From Mannheimia glucosida (GTDB lineage: Bacteria; Pseudomonadota; Gammaproteobacteria; Enterobacterales; Pasteurellaceae), in assembly GCF_046267875.1 (NCBI RefSeq), contig NZ_CP176502.1, forward strand, positions 62,001 through 126,000: 64,000 bases of DNA, given 5' to 3'. A program made the position numbers and the translations under genes. The notes under the pieces were generated by a model that saw only the letters and a list, made by a program, of their open reading frames with translations, was not told the DNA's origin and did no database searches. Below are positions 40,991 through 49,783 of this stretch, piece after piece. Numbering within the stretch: position 1 is the stretch's first letter; the number at the start of each line of letters is the position of its first letter.

Positions 40991-42445
40991 TTAAACATCA
41001 TAAGTGGTCGATGCAGTATTACCGCCACGTCCTGTCCAGTTGGTGTGGAAGAATTCACCACGAGGCTTATCTGTACGCTCGTAAGTATGAGCACCGAAGT
41101 AGTCACGTTGGGCTTGGAGTAAGTTTGCTGGTAAACGTGCTGAGGTGTAGCCGTCTAAGAAAGTGATGGCTGATGCCATACAAGGTACCGGTAAACCGAT
41201 TTCTACCGATTTCGCCACCACTTTACGCCAATCTGCCAAGCAGTTTTCCAAAATATCTTTGAAGTATGGGTCTGAGCCTAAGAAGACCAAATATGGGTTG
41301 GCTTCGTACGCATCACGAATGTTGCCTAAGAAGCGGCTGCGGATAATACAACCTTCACGCCATAATAGGGCGGTGTTGCCGTAGTTGATGTCCCAACCGA
41401 ATTGCTCAGAAGCCTCACGAATCAGCATAAAGCCTTGTGCATAAGAGATGATTTTAGAAGCAAGTAACGCACGGCGAACCGCTTCTACCCACACTTTTTT
41501 GTCGCCGTCAACTTTGCCGATTTCTTTGTTAAACAGTCTTGAAGCCGCAATACGTTGGTCTTTAAATGCAGACACGCAACGGGCGAATACTGACTCAGTA
41601 ATCAAGGTGAGTGGAATCCCGAAATCAAGGGCGTTGATCCCCGTCCATTTACCTGTTCCTTTTTGACCGGCAGTGTCGAGAATTTTCTCTACCAGCGGTT
41701 CGCCGTCTTCGTCTTTGTACGCCAAAATATCCGTAGTAATATCCACCAAATAGCTGTCTAATTCGGTGTTTTTCCACTCTTTAAAGATTTCGTGCATTTC
41801 ATCATAGCTTAAACCTAAACCATCTTTTAAGAATTGGTAGGCTTCACAAATTAACTGCATATCGCCATATTCGATGCCGTTGTGAACCATTTTCACAAAA
41901 TGCCCTGCTCCGTCACGACCAACCCAGTCACAGCAAGGCTCACCTTGTTCTGTTTTGGCTGAAATGGCTTGGAAAATCGGCTTCACATATTGCCACGCAG
42001 ATTCATCACCCCCCGGCATAATTGAAGGTCCGTGTCTTGCACCTTCTTCACCGCCCGACACCCCTGAACCGATAAAGCGAATGCCTTTTTCCGCTAAGGC
42101 TTTCACACGGCGGTTGGTGTCAGGATAGTTTGAGTTACCGCCATCAATGATGATGTCACCTTCTTCTAAATGTGGCAGTAACGCATCAATAAACTGATCC
42201 ACCACCTCGCCGGCACGCACCATCAGCATCACTTTACGCGGTTTTTCCAACTTCGCTGCTAAATCTTCTAACGAGTAAGCACCGATAATGTTAGTGCCTT
42301 TCGCTGCACCTTCTAAGAACTCGTCCACTTTTGAAGTGGTGCGGTTGTACGCCACCACTTTAAAGCCGTTGTCGTTCATATTCAAAATTAAATTTTGACC
42401 CATTACGGCGAGTCCAATCACGCCGATATCGCCTTTTTGTGACAT
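40991..42445 (-). CDS. gnd: 6-phosphogluconate dehydrogenase (decarboxylating)
   Basis: Third enzyme of the oxidative pentose phosphate pathway, making ribulose 5-phosphate, CO2 and NADPH. The 484-residue product has the Rossmann start IGVIGLAVMGQNLILNM, VMLMVRAGEVVDQ, IIDGGNSNYPDT, the signature FIGSGVSGGEEGARHGPSIMP (trimmed here to its core GVSGGEEGARHGPS), and KMVHNGIEYGDMQLICE with the catalytic Lys. Length is about 15 residues over the E. coli enzyme. pgl and zwf lie nearby on the same strand, completing the pathway. An inverted uptake-signal pair separates it from the racemase gene. Confidence 0.97.
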   Translation of the reverse strand: MSQKGDIGVIGLAVMGQNLILNMNDNGFKVVAYNRTTSKVDEFLEGAAKGTNIIGAYSLEDLAAKLEKPRKVMLMVRAGEVVDQFIDALLPHLEEGDIIIDGGNSNYPDTNRRVKALAEKGIRFIGSGVSGGEEGARHGPSIMPGGDESAWQYVKPIFQAISAKTEQGEPCCDWVGRDGAGHFVKMVHNGIEYGDMQLICEAYQFLKDGLGLSYDEMHEIFKEWKNTELDSYLVDITTDILAYKDEDGEPLVEKILDTAGQKGTGKWTGINALDFGIPLTLITESVFARCVSAFKDQRIAASRLFNKEIGKVDGDKKVWVEAVRRALLASKIISYAQGFMLIREASEQFGWDINYGNTALLWREGCIIRSRFLGNIRDAYEANPYLVFLGSDPYFKDILENCLADWRKVVAKSVEIGLPVPCMASAITFLDGYTSARLPANLLQAQRDYFGAHTYERTDKPRGEFFHTNWTGRGGNTASTTYDV

Positions 42446-42474
42446 TGTTTGCTCCTATTGTTTTTGATTCTATG

Positions 42475-42518
42475 CAAGCGGTCGAATTGGTAACATTTTT
42501 TGCAAATTTGACCGCTTG
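42475..42518. terminator. Inverted uptake-signal pair between racemase gene and gnd
   Basis: CAAGCGGTC (42475-42483) and GACCGCTTG (42510-42518) with a TTTTTTGCAAATTT interior; it begins 6 nt after the racemase stop (downstream on the minus strand). Confidence 0.75.
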
Positions 42519-42523
42519 TAAAT

Positions 42524-43216
42524 TTATTGACCTAAAATAAACTCCACCGCCATTTGGCTGTGTAATGCTGCTGTATCGAAAAACGGTAACGGGCTGTCGT
42601 TTTGGTTAATCAGCAACCCGATTTCGGTACAACCTAAAATCACACCTTCTGCACCTTGCTCACGAAGCTGTTGAATAGTCTGAAGATAAAATGCTTTGGC
42701 ACTTTCAGTAATCTTACCTAAACAGAGCTCTTCAAAAATAATCCGATGAATTTCTTGCTGTGTTTCTTCATTCGGAACAATGGGCGTGATACCACGCTCC
42801 AATAAACCGTCTTTGTAAAAATTATCGCTCATTGTAAATTGTGTGCCAAGCAAAGCGACTTTCGTAATGCCTTTTGCCTGAATAACTGCCGCCACGCAAT
42901 CTAAAATATGCAAAAACGGCACGGAAATGTTATCCGTAATCTGCTTCGCCACCTTGTGCATTGTGTTCGTTGCCAACAAAATTCCGTCAGCTCCAGCTTG
43001 CTCTAATAAACGAGCTTGTTCAGCTAGAATATCCGCCGCTCCTTGCCAATTTCCCTGTTTTTGGCACTGCACGATTTCTTCAAAATTCACGCTAGACATT
43101 AAAATCTTCGCACTGGCATTTCCACCCAACGCCTGATTTACCGCACGGTTGATATTCAAATAATAAGAAACCGTACTTTCTGGGCTCATTCCACCTAAAA
43201 TGCCGAGGGTTTTCAT
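42524..43216 (-). CDS. ygeA: YgeA-type aspartate/glutamate racemase family protein
   Basis: A 230-residue cofactor-independent racemase-like protein. The N terminus LGILGGMSPESTVSYYLNIN, the central ATNTMHK (Thr83) and the C-terminal ILGCTEIGLL (Cys196) are visible. Classical aspartate racemases use two cysteines; a Thr in the first position with one remaining Cys is the arrangement described for E. coli YgeA (L-Asp/Glu-specific). Activity is therefore probably amino acid racemisation, possibly weak or of altered specificity. A small unknown gene lies 5 nt upstream and is likely co-transcribed. Confidence 0.88.
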   Translation of the reverse strand: MKTLGILGGMSPESTVSYYLNINRAVNQALGGNASAKILMSSVNFEEIVQCQKQGNWQGAADILAEQARLLEQAGADGILLATNTMHKVAKQITDNISVPFLHILDCVAAVIQAKGITKVALLGTQFTMSDNFYKDGLLERGITPIVPNEETQQEIHRIIFEELCLGKITESAKAFYLQTIQQLREQGAEGVILGCTEIGLLINQNDSPLPFFDTAALHSQMAVEFILGQ

Positions 43217-43221
43217 AAATG

Positions 43222-43560
43222 CTACTCTGTTACCTCAATAATTTGTGATTGCCCGACCTCTAAAGTATCAAGCCACTGCCAGATTTCTCGACCAAGCAAT
43301 TTTTCATTTTCTAAAGTAAATGTGGTGACACATCGCCCAAGACGGTTTTCTAATTGTTGATTTAAATGTTGGTAAGTGAACTCAATTTGACAATCTGAAA
43401 TCCATTTACCAATTAAAAATCCTTTTAAAATCTCGCCACCTTGATAGTCCGCCCATATCATTTTCTCTTGTTGAAAATAGTAGAAGCGAGTTTGGTCATT
43501 CACTTCGCCATCTTCACTATTTTGCACGGCAGTAAAGATTTTATTGTTAAGGTTAAACAT
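43222..43560 (-). CDS. Conserved small protein (sometimes annotated N-acetylglutamate synthase-like)
   Basis: A 112-residue soluble, beta-rich protein. The pattern NKIFTAVQNSEDGEVNDQT, IWADYQGGEILKGFLIGKW, and C-terminal EIWQWLDTLEVGQSQIIEV matches a small family I recall from Bacteroidetes and Proteobacteria often labelled 'n-acetylglutamate synthase'. It has no GNAT acetyl-CoA loop, so I regard that label as unreliable. It ends 5 nt before the racemase gene, suggesting an operon. Function unknown. Confidence 0.78.
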   Translation of the reverse strand: MFNLNNKIFTAVQNSEDGEVNDQTRFYYFQQEKMIWADYQGGEILKGFLIGKWISDCQIEFTYQHLNQQLENRLGRCVTTFTLENEKLLGREIWQWLDTLEVGQSQIIEVTE

Positions 43561-43587
43561 AGATTATACCAATGATAACATGCTTAT

Positions 43588-44139
43588 TTATCTGTCCCTC
43601 TGTAATTCATTTGGATCTGACAAATTCATACTAATCAAATCTAGAGGTTTTAATTTCTTATCATCATGTCCTAAATCTTTTCTAATAGCCTTATATACAT
43701 TATCTATTTTCTTTAATGCCAAAAACGGATCATTTATATCATTTGATCCAGTACTTGTTCTAAAATCAATCCAAGCTTTTATAACTTCATCAGATGCCCA
43801 AAGGATAAAATTCTCAGTTAATTTGTGCATTTTATCCTGAAGCATCTCATCATTAGGATCAATTTCTATATTCCTCTTATGATTGTTTTGAAATAAATTA
43901 ATAAGCTCAAAAAAACTTCTATATGTTTCTATTTTCGCTATTCTATGACTTTCTCTAATATCTCTAGATTTTGAGTTGTATTGAGTGTATATCACGCCAA
44001 TGAAACCGATAGTCGCCGTTATTAATGGGATGGCTATTGTCGTATTATTTGGAATCCATAAGAAAATAAAATAATATAAAGAATAGATAATCAATGCTAT
44101 CAGTATCAAACCTAGAATTAATTCAAATATCTTCTTCAT
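43588..44139 (-). CDS. Two-helix membrane protein, unknown
   Basis: A 183-residue protein with two N-terminal membrane helices (about residues 5-28 and 34-52: LILGLILIALIIYSLYYFIF and IAIPLITATIGFIGVIYTQY) and a charged cytoplasmic domain of about 130 residues. The layout (two helices, YNSKSRDIRESHR, then a helical domain with ELINLFQNNHK) is common in defence-island and phage-exclusion proteins of unknown role, but that is only a resemblance. Coding sequence is AT-rich. It lies between the racemase pair and pgl. Confidence 0.75.
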   Translation of the reverse strand: MKKIFELILGLILIALIIYSLYYFIFLWIPNNTTIAIPLITATIGFIGVIYTQYNSKSRDIRESHRIAKIETYRSFFELINLFQNNHKRNIEIDPNDEMLQDKMHKLTENFILWASDEVIKAWIDFRTSTGSNDINDPFLALKKIDNVYKAIRKDLGHDDKKLKPLDLISMNLSDPNELQRDR

Positions 44140-44183
44140 TTTTATTTTCCTAATTGTAAATCCTATTGATATACTTCTTTACA

Positions 44184-44882
44184 CTAAAGTAATTCAGCAG
44201 AATCACTATCCAAATACCACTCCGTTATCCCATCTTTCGCTTTAATTTTAGCAGCAGGATATGGCAATGCTTCCGCGGGCGTGGTTTGGATTTCTTTTAG
44301 AATTTCCGCTTTGCTTGCACCTGTGACCAAGTAAGTGATCCGTTTGGCTTTTTCAATTAAAGAAGCTGTTTTGGAAATGCGGATCTGCCCTGTTTCTGGG
44401 TGTTTGGCAATTACGGCAACGTTCTGATCATTAAAATCCGTTTGATGTGGGAAAAGTGATGCGGTATGTCCGTCTGTTCCCATTCCTAAAATAATCCAAT
44501 CAAACGCCAAGTTCGGCACACAAGCGGTCAATTCTGCCGAAAATCTTGCAAGTTCTTGTTCTACATTCTCTTCACCACGAATACGGTGAATATTTTCGCT
44601 TGGAATGTCGATGTGATCGAACAGTAATTTCTGCACTTCGCCGTAGTTACTTTCGGGATCGGTTGGGGCAACCATTCGATCATCACCCCACCAGAAATGC
44701 AAGTTTTGCCATTGAATTTCGGTATTAAATGGTGCTTGAGCTAAGGTTTTGAATAATAATTTGGGGGTCGAACCACCGGAAAGAGAAATATGCACCGGGC
44801 GGTTTTGACGGCTGTATTCAATAAACTCTTTAGCAATTTGTTCTACCGCAGCTTGGGCGGTGGGGAAAATAACTTTATTCAT
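44184..44882 (-). CDS. pgl: 6-phosphogluconolactonase
   Basis: Second enzyme of the oxidative pentose phosphate pathway (DevB type), hydrolysing 6-phosphogluconolactone. The 232-residue product has ISLSGGSTPKLLFKTL near residue 31, FWWGDDRMVAPTDPESNYG near 63, and WIILGMGTDGHTASLFPH with the catalytic region near 130, all typical of the family. It lies between zwf and gnd on the same strand. A roughly 170-bp inverted-repeat element separates it from zwf. Confidence 0.95.
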   Translation of the reverse strand: MNKVIFPTAQAAVEQIAKEFIEYSRQNRPVHISLSGGSTPKLLFKTLAQAPFNTEIQWQNLHFWWGDDRMVAPTDPESNYGEVQKLLFDHIDIPSENIHRIRGEENVEQELARFSAELTACVPNLAFDWIILGMGTDGHTASLFPHQTDFNDQNVAVIAKHPETGQIRISKTASLIEKAKRITYLVTGASKAEILKEIQTTPAEALPYPAAKIKAKDGITEWYLDSDSAELL

Positions 44883-44901
44883 AATTTGCCTCGTTAGATC
44901 A

Positions 44902-45076
44902 TCCCTCTTTAGAAAAGAGGGGAGGGGGAGATTTGATTACGATTTCAATATTTCGTATGAGCGTATATAACTTCTGCCACAAACGCTTGCGTTTGAACAT
45001 CAGCTTTGCTGATGGCACGAAGTGTGAGCGTAGCGAATAAATCTCCCCTAACCCCTCGTGGCTCAAAGAGGGGAAC
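44902..45076. repeat. MITE-like inverted-repeat element between pgl and zwf
   Basis: The left arm (about 44902-44938) and right arm (about 45038-45076) are inverted relatives of each other: both contain CCCTCTTT, a GAGGGG run and GGGGAGATTT in the same order. The central 100 nt hold two small hairpins, AAACG/CGTTT (44981-44994) and ATCAGC/GCTGAT with loop TTT (44999-45013). No open frame of interest is present. Confidence 0.75.
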
Positions 45077-45082
45077 TGAAAT

Positions 45083-46570
45083 TTACACTTTCTTCTTCAT
45101 TGTACCGGACGGTTTTCGCCATACTTTGCCGTGTCTGGCGATTAATTTATCTGCCTCGGTTGGCCCCCAAGTGCCGGATTCATATTCATAAACACGTCCA
45201 CGATTAGCTTTGTAGTCTAAAATCGGTTGCACAAATTTCCAACAAGCGTGTACAGCATCAGTACGGGCAAATAAGGTTGCATCACCTTTAAGTGCGTCTA
45301 ATAGTAAGCGTTCATAAGCGGTGAGTAAGCTTGATGATGAACTTAAATCGGAATAGCGGAAATCCATTGAGACTTCTTTCGCCTCAAAGCCTGCTCCCGG
45401 TTTTTTCAAGCCGAAACGCATTGAAATGCCTTCGTCCGGTTGCACACGGATAATCAGTTTATTCTCTGGGGCATTTTGGCTAAATACCGGGTGTGGTGTA
45501 GTTTTAAAATGAATTACGATTTCCGTCACACGGGTTGGTAAGCGTTTACCGGTTCGCACATAGAACGGCACACCTGCCCAACGCCAGTTATCGATTTCAC
45601 ATTTTACCGCCATAAAGGTTTCAGTGTTGGAATCAGCCGGCACGCCTTTTTCTTCCAAGTAAGCCGGCACTTCTTTGCCGTCCACCGTGCCACGAGCATA
45701 CTGACCTAACACCACATTGTGTTTAACGTCTTCTTCTGACAGCGGATGCAAGCAATATAGCACTTTTGCAACTTCATCACGCATTGAATTAGCATTAATA
45801 ATTGCCGGTGGCTCCATTGCAACCATGGCTAATACTTGCAATAAGTGGTTTTGGAACATATCACGCATTGCCCCTGAGCCATCATAGTAACCGCCACGAT
45901 CTTCAACGCCGATGGATTCTGCCCCGGTAATTTCCACATAATCAATAAAATTACGGTTCCAAAGCGGTTCAAATAAGCCGTTAGAAAAACGTAAAACGAG
46001 TAAGTTTTGTACCGTTTCTTTGCCTAAATAGTGGTCGATACGGTAGATTTGATGCTCTTCAAAGCATTTGTGGATTTGTACGTCTAATTTTTTGGCGGTT
46101 TCGATATCGTAGCCGAATGGTTTTTCAACAATAATCCGTTTCCAGCCAAACTCTTCGGTAGTTAAGCCGTGAGCGGCTAAACATTCCGGAATCACGCCAT
46201 ATAAACTTGGTGGCGTAGAGAGGTAATAAAGCGTGTTACCAGCTGTTTGATATTTATCGTGTAGCTCATCAAGACGAGGCAGCAACTTGGCATAATCCAC
46301 TGCATCAGAGGTATTTACAGCTTGGTAATAAAGATGTTCGCAAAATTTATCTAATTCTTTACCGCTTGCTTTTTCAAATTTGACTAACGCATCACGCATT
46401 TTTTGGCGGAAGGATTCATCGGTTAATTCTGAACGAGAAACACCCAATACAGAAAAATGCTCGCCTAATCTGCCAATCTTATATAAGTTATAAAGAGCAG
46501 GAATTAATTTACGAAAAGTTAAGTCACCGGAAGCACCAAAAATGACGATACAGCTATTTTCAGCATTCAT
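45083..46570 (-). CDS. zwf: Glucose-6-phosphate dehydrogenase
   Basis: First enzyme of the oxidative pentose phosphate pathway. The 495-residue product has the N-terminal nucleotide-binding IFGASGDLTFRKLIPALYNL, the substrate-binding signature RIDHYLGKETVQNLLVLRF near residues 177-195, VEITGAESIGVEDRGGYYD and FYVRTGKRLPTRVTEIVIHF. Length matches E. coli Zwf (491). cysQ and nudE lie upstream on the same strand, so a single longer transcript into zwf is possible. Confidence 0.97.
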   Translation of the reverse strand: MNAENSCIVIFGASGDLTFRKLIPALYNLYKIGRLGEHFSVLGVSRSELTDESFRQKMRDALVKFEKASGKELDKFCEHLYYQAVNTSDAVDYAKLLPRLDELHDKYQTAGNTLYYLSTPPSLYGVIPECLAAHGLTTEEFGWKRIIVEKPFGYDIETAKKLDVQIHKCFEEHQIYRIDHYLGKETVQNLLVLRFSNGLFEPLWNRNFIDYVEITGAESIGVEDRGGYYDGSGAMRDMFQNHLLQVLAMVAMEPPAIINANSMRDEVAKVLYCLHPLSEEDVKHNVVLGQYARGTVDGKEVPAYLEEKGVPADSNTETFMAVKCEIDNWRWAGVPFYVRTGKRLPTRVTEIVIHFKTTPHPVFSQNAPENKLIIRVQPDEGISMRFGLKKPGAGFEAKEVSMDFRYSDLSSSSSLLTAYERLLLDALKGDATLFARTDAVHACWKFVQPILDYKANRGRVYEYESGTWGPTEADKLIARHGKVWRKPSGTMKKKV

Positions 46571-46648
46571 TTATTTATCCTATGTATTGCTAATTGTTAA
46601 AATTTTGTTGGGTGCAAGATTATCATAAAAATTGCTAATCGGAACTAC

Positions 46649-47467
46649 CTATTTGAATAAAAATATTTTATCCCAATCTGTCGAGCCGTCAGCCACCATC
46701 ACAAAATAAGGATTAATCAAACTTTCTCGCTGATTATAAGTTAGCGGCGAAAAATGAAAATCAAAAATTTTTCCTCCCATTTCGTTTAGCAATACCTCCG
46801 CCACGGCGGTGTCCCATTCGCCTGTGTCACCAAAACGAATATAGCAATCAGCTTTCCCTTCTGCCACCAAACCGGCTTTTAGGCTACCCGAACCATATTT
46901 TATACATTCAATTTGTGAGACTGAAATTGCCTTTCTGGCTTGTTCTGCGTGCAAATCGCTGCCTACGGTGACAATCAGCGGGGAATTTTCGGCACGTTTC
47001 GGTTTGACAAGCGGTCGAATTTCTCCATTTTCTTGCAAAAAGCTACCGCCCCCTTCCATACTAAAATAGGTTTTGTTTAAGACCGGGGCGTGGATCACTC
47101 CCAGCACCGGCTGATTTCTGCCCTCACGTTTTTGCACTAACGCAATTACCACTGAAAATTGACCGGTGCGGTTAATAAACTGTTGTGTGCCGTCAATCGG
47201 GTCGATAATCCAATATTCTTGCCATTGCTGGCGTTCGGCAAACGGAATATCGCAAAACTCTTCCGATAGCACAGGAATGTTCGGTGTGAGCTGTTTCAAG
47301 CGTTCAGTTAAAAATTGGCTGATAATCAGATCCGCTTCTGTCACCGGTGTGCAATCGGCTTTGATTTTAATTGCCACCGAGCGAGCATAGAGCTGTTTTA
47401 ACTGCTCACCGGCTTCTTTGGCAATGGCGATAATATTATCGAGTAGTGGTTGAGTTAGCGTTTGCAT
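46649..47467 (-). CDS. cysQ: CysQ, 3'(2'),5'-bisphosphate nucleotidase
   Basis: Removes the 3'-phosphate from adenosine 3',5'-bisphosphate, a by-product of sulfate assimilation. The 272-residue product belongs to the inositol monophosphatase fold; metal ligands are seen in PVTEADLIISQFL, VLSEEFCDIPF and the signature YWIIDPIDGTQQFINRTGQF, and a second Asp lies in GDTGEWDTAVAEVLL. nudE ends 13 nt upstream; the two form a small nucleotide-cleaning operon, as in E. coli where cysQ and nudE are in the same chromosomal region type. Confidence 0.94.
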   Translation of the reverse strand: MQTLTQPLLDNIIAIAKEAGEQLKQLYARSVAIKIKADCTPVTEADLIISQFLTERLKQLTPNIPVLSEEFCDIPFAERQQWQEYWIIDPIDGTQQFINRTGQFSVVIALVQKREGRNQPVLGVIHAPVLNKTYFSMEGGGSFLQENGEIRPLVKPKRAENSPLIVTVGSDLHAEQARKAISVSQIECIKYGSGSLKAGLVAEGKADCYIRFGDTGEWDTAVAEVLLNEMGGKIFDFHFSPLTYNQRESLINPYFVMVADGSTDWDKIFLFK

Positions 47468-47480
47468 AATAGCTCCTTGC

Positions 47481-48023
47481 CTATTTTTTTAAGTATTCTC
47501 GTAGCATAAATAGAGCGGACAAATTCCGTGCTTCGGCAAAATCAGGATCTGCCAATAATTGATCAATTTTATCCAATGGATAACGCACAATTTCCAGCGG
47601 TTCAGGCTCATCGCCCTCCAATTTTGATGGGTACAGATCTTGTGCTACAAACAGGTGCATTAAGCCGTACATGTGACTTGGCGAGCTGTAAAGCGACCGC
47701 AGAAAATCTAATTTTTTCGCCCCAAAACCGATCTCTTCCTGTAATTCACGGTTCGCACTCTCAATCGGCTCTTCGTCTGCATCAACAATGCCTTTTGGAA
47801 AACCCAATTCATAACGCTCCGGCCCGACTGCATATTCTTTCACAAAAATCAGCTCGTTGTTTTGAATCGGAATCACCATGACCGAAGAACGGCGATTTGG
47901 CGTAAGCCGTTCGTAAGTTCGCTCTTCGCCGTTGGAAAAACGTAAATCGACCGCTTGCACCTCAAAAATGCGAGATTTCGCCACCGTTTCAATGTTTAAA
48001 ATTTCAGGAAGTTGTTTTGTCAT
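47481..48023 (-). CDS. nudE: NudE, ADP-compound Nudix hydrolase
   Basis: Hydrolyses ADP-ribose, Ap3A and NADH-type pyrophosphates. The 180-residue product contains the Nudix box GIVDADEEPIESANRELQEE followed by IGF near residues 93-115, preceded by the NudE-typical RRSSVMVIPIQNNELIFVKEYAVGPERYELGFPKG. The ATG at 48023 was preferred over an upstream one because AAAGGGAGATAAA precedes it and the longer start adds 18 unrelated residues. It is followed by cysQ after 13 nt. Confidence 0.93.
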   Translation of the reverse strand: MTKQLPEILNIETVAKSRIFEVQAVDLRFSNGEERTYERLTPNRRSSVMVIPIQNNELIFVKEYAVGPERYELGFPKGIVDADEEPIESANRELQEEIGFGAKKLDFLRSLYSSPSHMYGLMHLFVAQDLYPSKLEGDEPEPLEIVRYPLDKIDQLLADPDFAEARNLSALFMLREYLKK

Positions 48024-48159
48024 TTTATCTCCCTTTTTATCATTATCTAATATGCTAAAGATACCACATTTCATCAAATCCGGTTTGCTCTTTTTTTACA
48101 TATTGATATGATAATGTTCGCTTAATACGGTTACTAAGAGAACATAAAAAGGATTTCTG

Positions 48160-49134
48160 ATGACTTACAATCCATCTGAAACATCGTTAGTCATTGATGA
48201 TGCCCATATCGCAAAAACTGAATTTTCCGAGATGCCTGAACTTATCACTTATAAATTTCGGGCTAACTATGATAAAAAACTGGCTGAAATGCAGATTCCG
48301 ACAAAGCTGAATTCGATTATCGCTCAGATGAAATCGATAGAAGGCATTAAAGGGCTGGTAAAAGGGAGCTTCAATCGTATTCGCAATAATCAAAGTGATG
48401 AGATTGAAGTGACTTATCTTGAAAGTGCCTTCGATTCATTTTGGTTTATTGACGTTGAACGCCACTTAAAATATGAATGCGATGAAACCTACAGCTGTGA
48501 GGTATTCAATCATCATTCAAAAAATGTACGTCTGCTTAGCAATGGTAACGCCTTTTCAAGCTGTGAGGTAAAAAACGGTAAAATTCAGTTTGAGGTAACA
48601 GAACATTGCGAAACCACCAAAAACTATCGTCATTATCTCAGCAATGGCAGTGGTCATATTGATGACAATCTTGCAACGGTGTATTTAGGTAAAAATAAAT
48701 TTCCGCACACAAAAATCAATAAAAACAACGTCAATACCGATAAAGTGCTGAAGTTTAAGTTATCCCCCGAGCGGTTAATTACCGACTCTGTTTTACATTT
48801 ATTAAGCGAGAAGATCAAAGCCGAACGCATTATCCGTGATCATCTCTCTTTTAAAGAAGCAAAGTTATACCTTGTACCGATTCATTTTTTCAGCTACTCC
48901 AATCCGTTAAAAGGGGTCTTTAATAGCTTAGTGAAATTTAATGCGGTAACCGGTGATTGCGAAATGATGAATCAAACAAAATACCCAACGCTTATTAGCA
49001 AAGAAGATTTACCGACTATTATCTCCGAGCTTGTGGTTGAAACCGCAAACTATATGTTGCCGCTTTCAGGCACGATCACCAAGCTCGTTATCGACAATGC
49101 AAGAAAACACCAAACTCATTATGATGAAAAATAG
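48160..49134 (+). CDS. 324-residue protein of unknown function, coupled to hslR
   Basis: A soluble protein, MTYNPSETSLVIDDAHIAKT at the start, without signal peptide or membrane helices. The N-terminal third is Lys-rich (QIPTKLNSIIAQMKSIEGIKGLVKG); the middle is beta-rich with several Cys and His residues (ECDETYSCEVFNHHSKNV, VTEHCETTKNYRHY); and the C-terminal part has VPIHFFSYSNPLKGVFNSLVKF, resembling the predicted strands of proteins that report on cofactor loading. I know no family for it. Its last 14 nt overlap hslR in another frame, suggesting coupled translation with that heat-shock ribosome protein. Confidence 0.72.
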   Translation: MTYNPSETSLVIDDAHIAKTEFSEMPELITYKFRANYDKKLAEMQIPTKLNSIIAQMKSIEGIKGLVKGSFNRIRNNQSDEIEVTYLESAFDSFWFIDVERHLKYECDETYSCEVFNHHSKNVRLLSNGNAFSSCEVKNGKIQFEVTEHCETTKNYRHYLSNGSGHIDDNLATVYLGKNKFPHTKINKNNVNTDKVLKFKLSPERLITDSVLHLLSEKIKAERIIRDHLSFKEAKLYLVPIHFFSYSNPLKGVFNSLVKFNAVTGDCEMMNQTKYPTLISKEDLPTIISELVVETANYMLPLSGTITKLVIDNARKHQTHYDEK

Positions 49135-49540
49135 ACACGAAAAAGTGGAAAACGAAGTCGAAGTTCGGCTAGATAAATGGCTTTGGGCGGCTCGTTTTTA
49201 TAAAACCCGCTCGATTGCCAAAGCAATGATTGAAGGGGGCAAAGTCCATTATAACGGGCAGCGGGCCAAAGTCAGTAAAGCGGTGGAAATCGGAGCAATC
49301 ATTAAACTTCGCCAAGGCAACGAAGAAAAAGAGGTGGAAGTGTTAGCCCTCAGTGATCAACGCCGAGGAGCTCCGGAAGCCCAACTGCTCTACAACGAAA
49401 CCGAAAAAAGTATTAAACACCGTGAGGCAATGGCATTTGCCCGAAAAGCGAATGCTCTTTCAATGCCACATCCTGATCGCCGTCCAAACAAAAAAGAACG
49501 GCGGGATTTAATCAAATTCAAAGAGCAAGAATTTAACTAA
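49124..49540 (+). CDS. hslR: Hsp15 (HslR), ribosome-associated heat shock protein
   Basis: S4-domain RNA-binding protein that binds free 50S subunits carrying nascent chains and recycles them. The 138-residue product has EVRLDKWLWAARFYKTRSIA and MIEGGKVHYNGQRAKVSKAV in its S4 domain (about 9-75), followed by the basic tail MPHPDRRPNKKERRDLIKFK. Tandem ATGs at 49121 and 49124 are both possible starts. It overlaps the upstream unknown gene, and hslO follows 240 nt later, the usual hslR-hslO neighbourhood. Confidence 0.96.
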   Translation: MKNRHEKVENEVEVRLDKWLWAARFYKTRSIAKAMIEGGKVHYNGQRAKVSKAVEIGAIIKLRQGNEEKEVEVLALSDQRRGAPEAQLLYNETEKSIKHREAMAFARKANALSMPHPDRRPNKKERRDLIKFKEQEFN

Positions 49541-49584
49541 GCCCTTGCAATCGAAAAAATAATCCCTATATTGAATATCCTAAG

Positions 49585-49614
49585 TAGGGGCGAAACATTT
49601 TTCGCCCCTATATA
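49585..49614 (+). terminator. Terminator-like hairpin after hslR
   Basis: TAGGGGCGAAA (49585-49595) pairs with TTTCGCCCCTA (49600-49610) around a 4-nt loop; the tail TATAATTATTT is only moderately T-rich. Confidence 0.65.
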
Positions 49615-49695
49615 ATTATTTCGGGCGAATATTGATTTGCCCCTACAGCGTTCGATTTGCACATTTTTAGCCACAAAACACATTGCGTTTTGAAC

Positions 49696-49724
49696 GTTGG
49701 CTTTGCCAACTGCTCCGTAGGAGC
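49696..49724. repeat. Triloop hairpin array (copy 2), hslR-hslO gap
   Basis: GTTGGC/GCCAAC with loop TTT (49696-49710) directly followed by GCTCC/GGAGC with loop GTA (49712-49724). The same two-unit pattern occurs near 11387 and 53639. Confidence 0.8.
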
Positions 49725-49783
49725 GAACAAAATTAGAAATAATTTTGTGAGTAATAATCGACCGCTTGCAACGAGGAATCAAA

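Noticed and set aside
44883..45082. Riboswitch upstream of pgl
   Set aside because: The structure is explained by a symmetric inverted-repeat element rather than by a known aptamer pattern.
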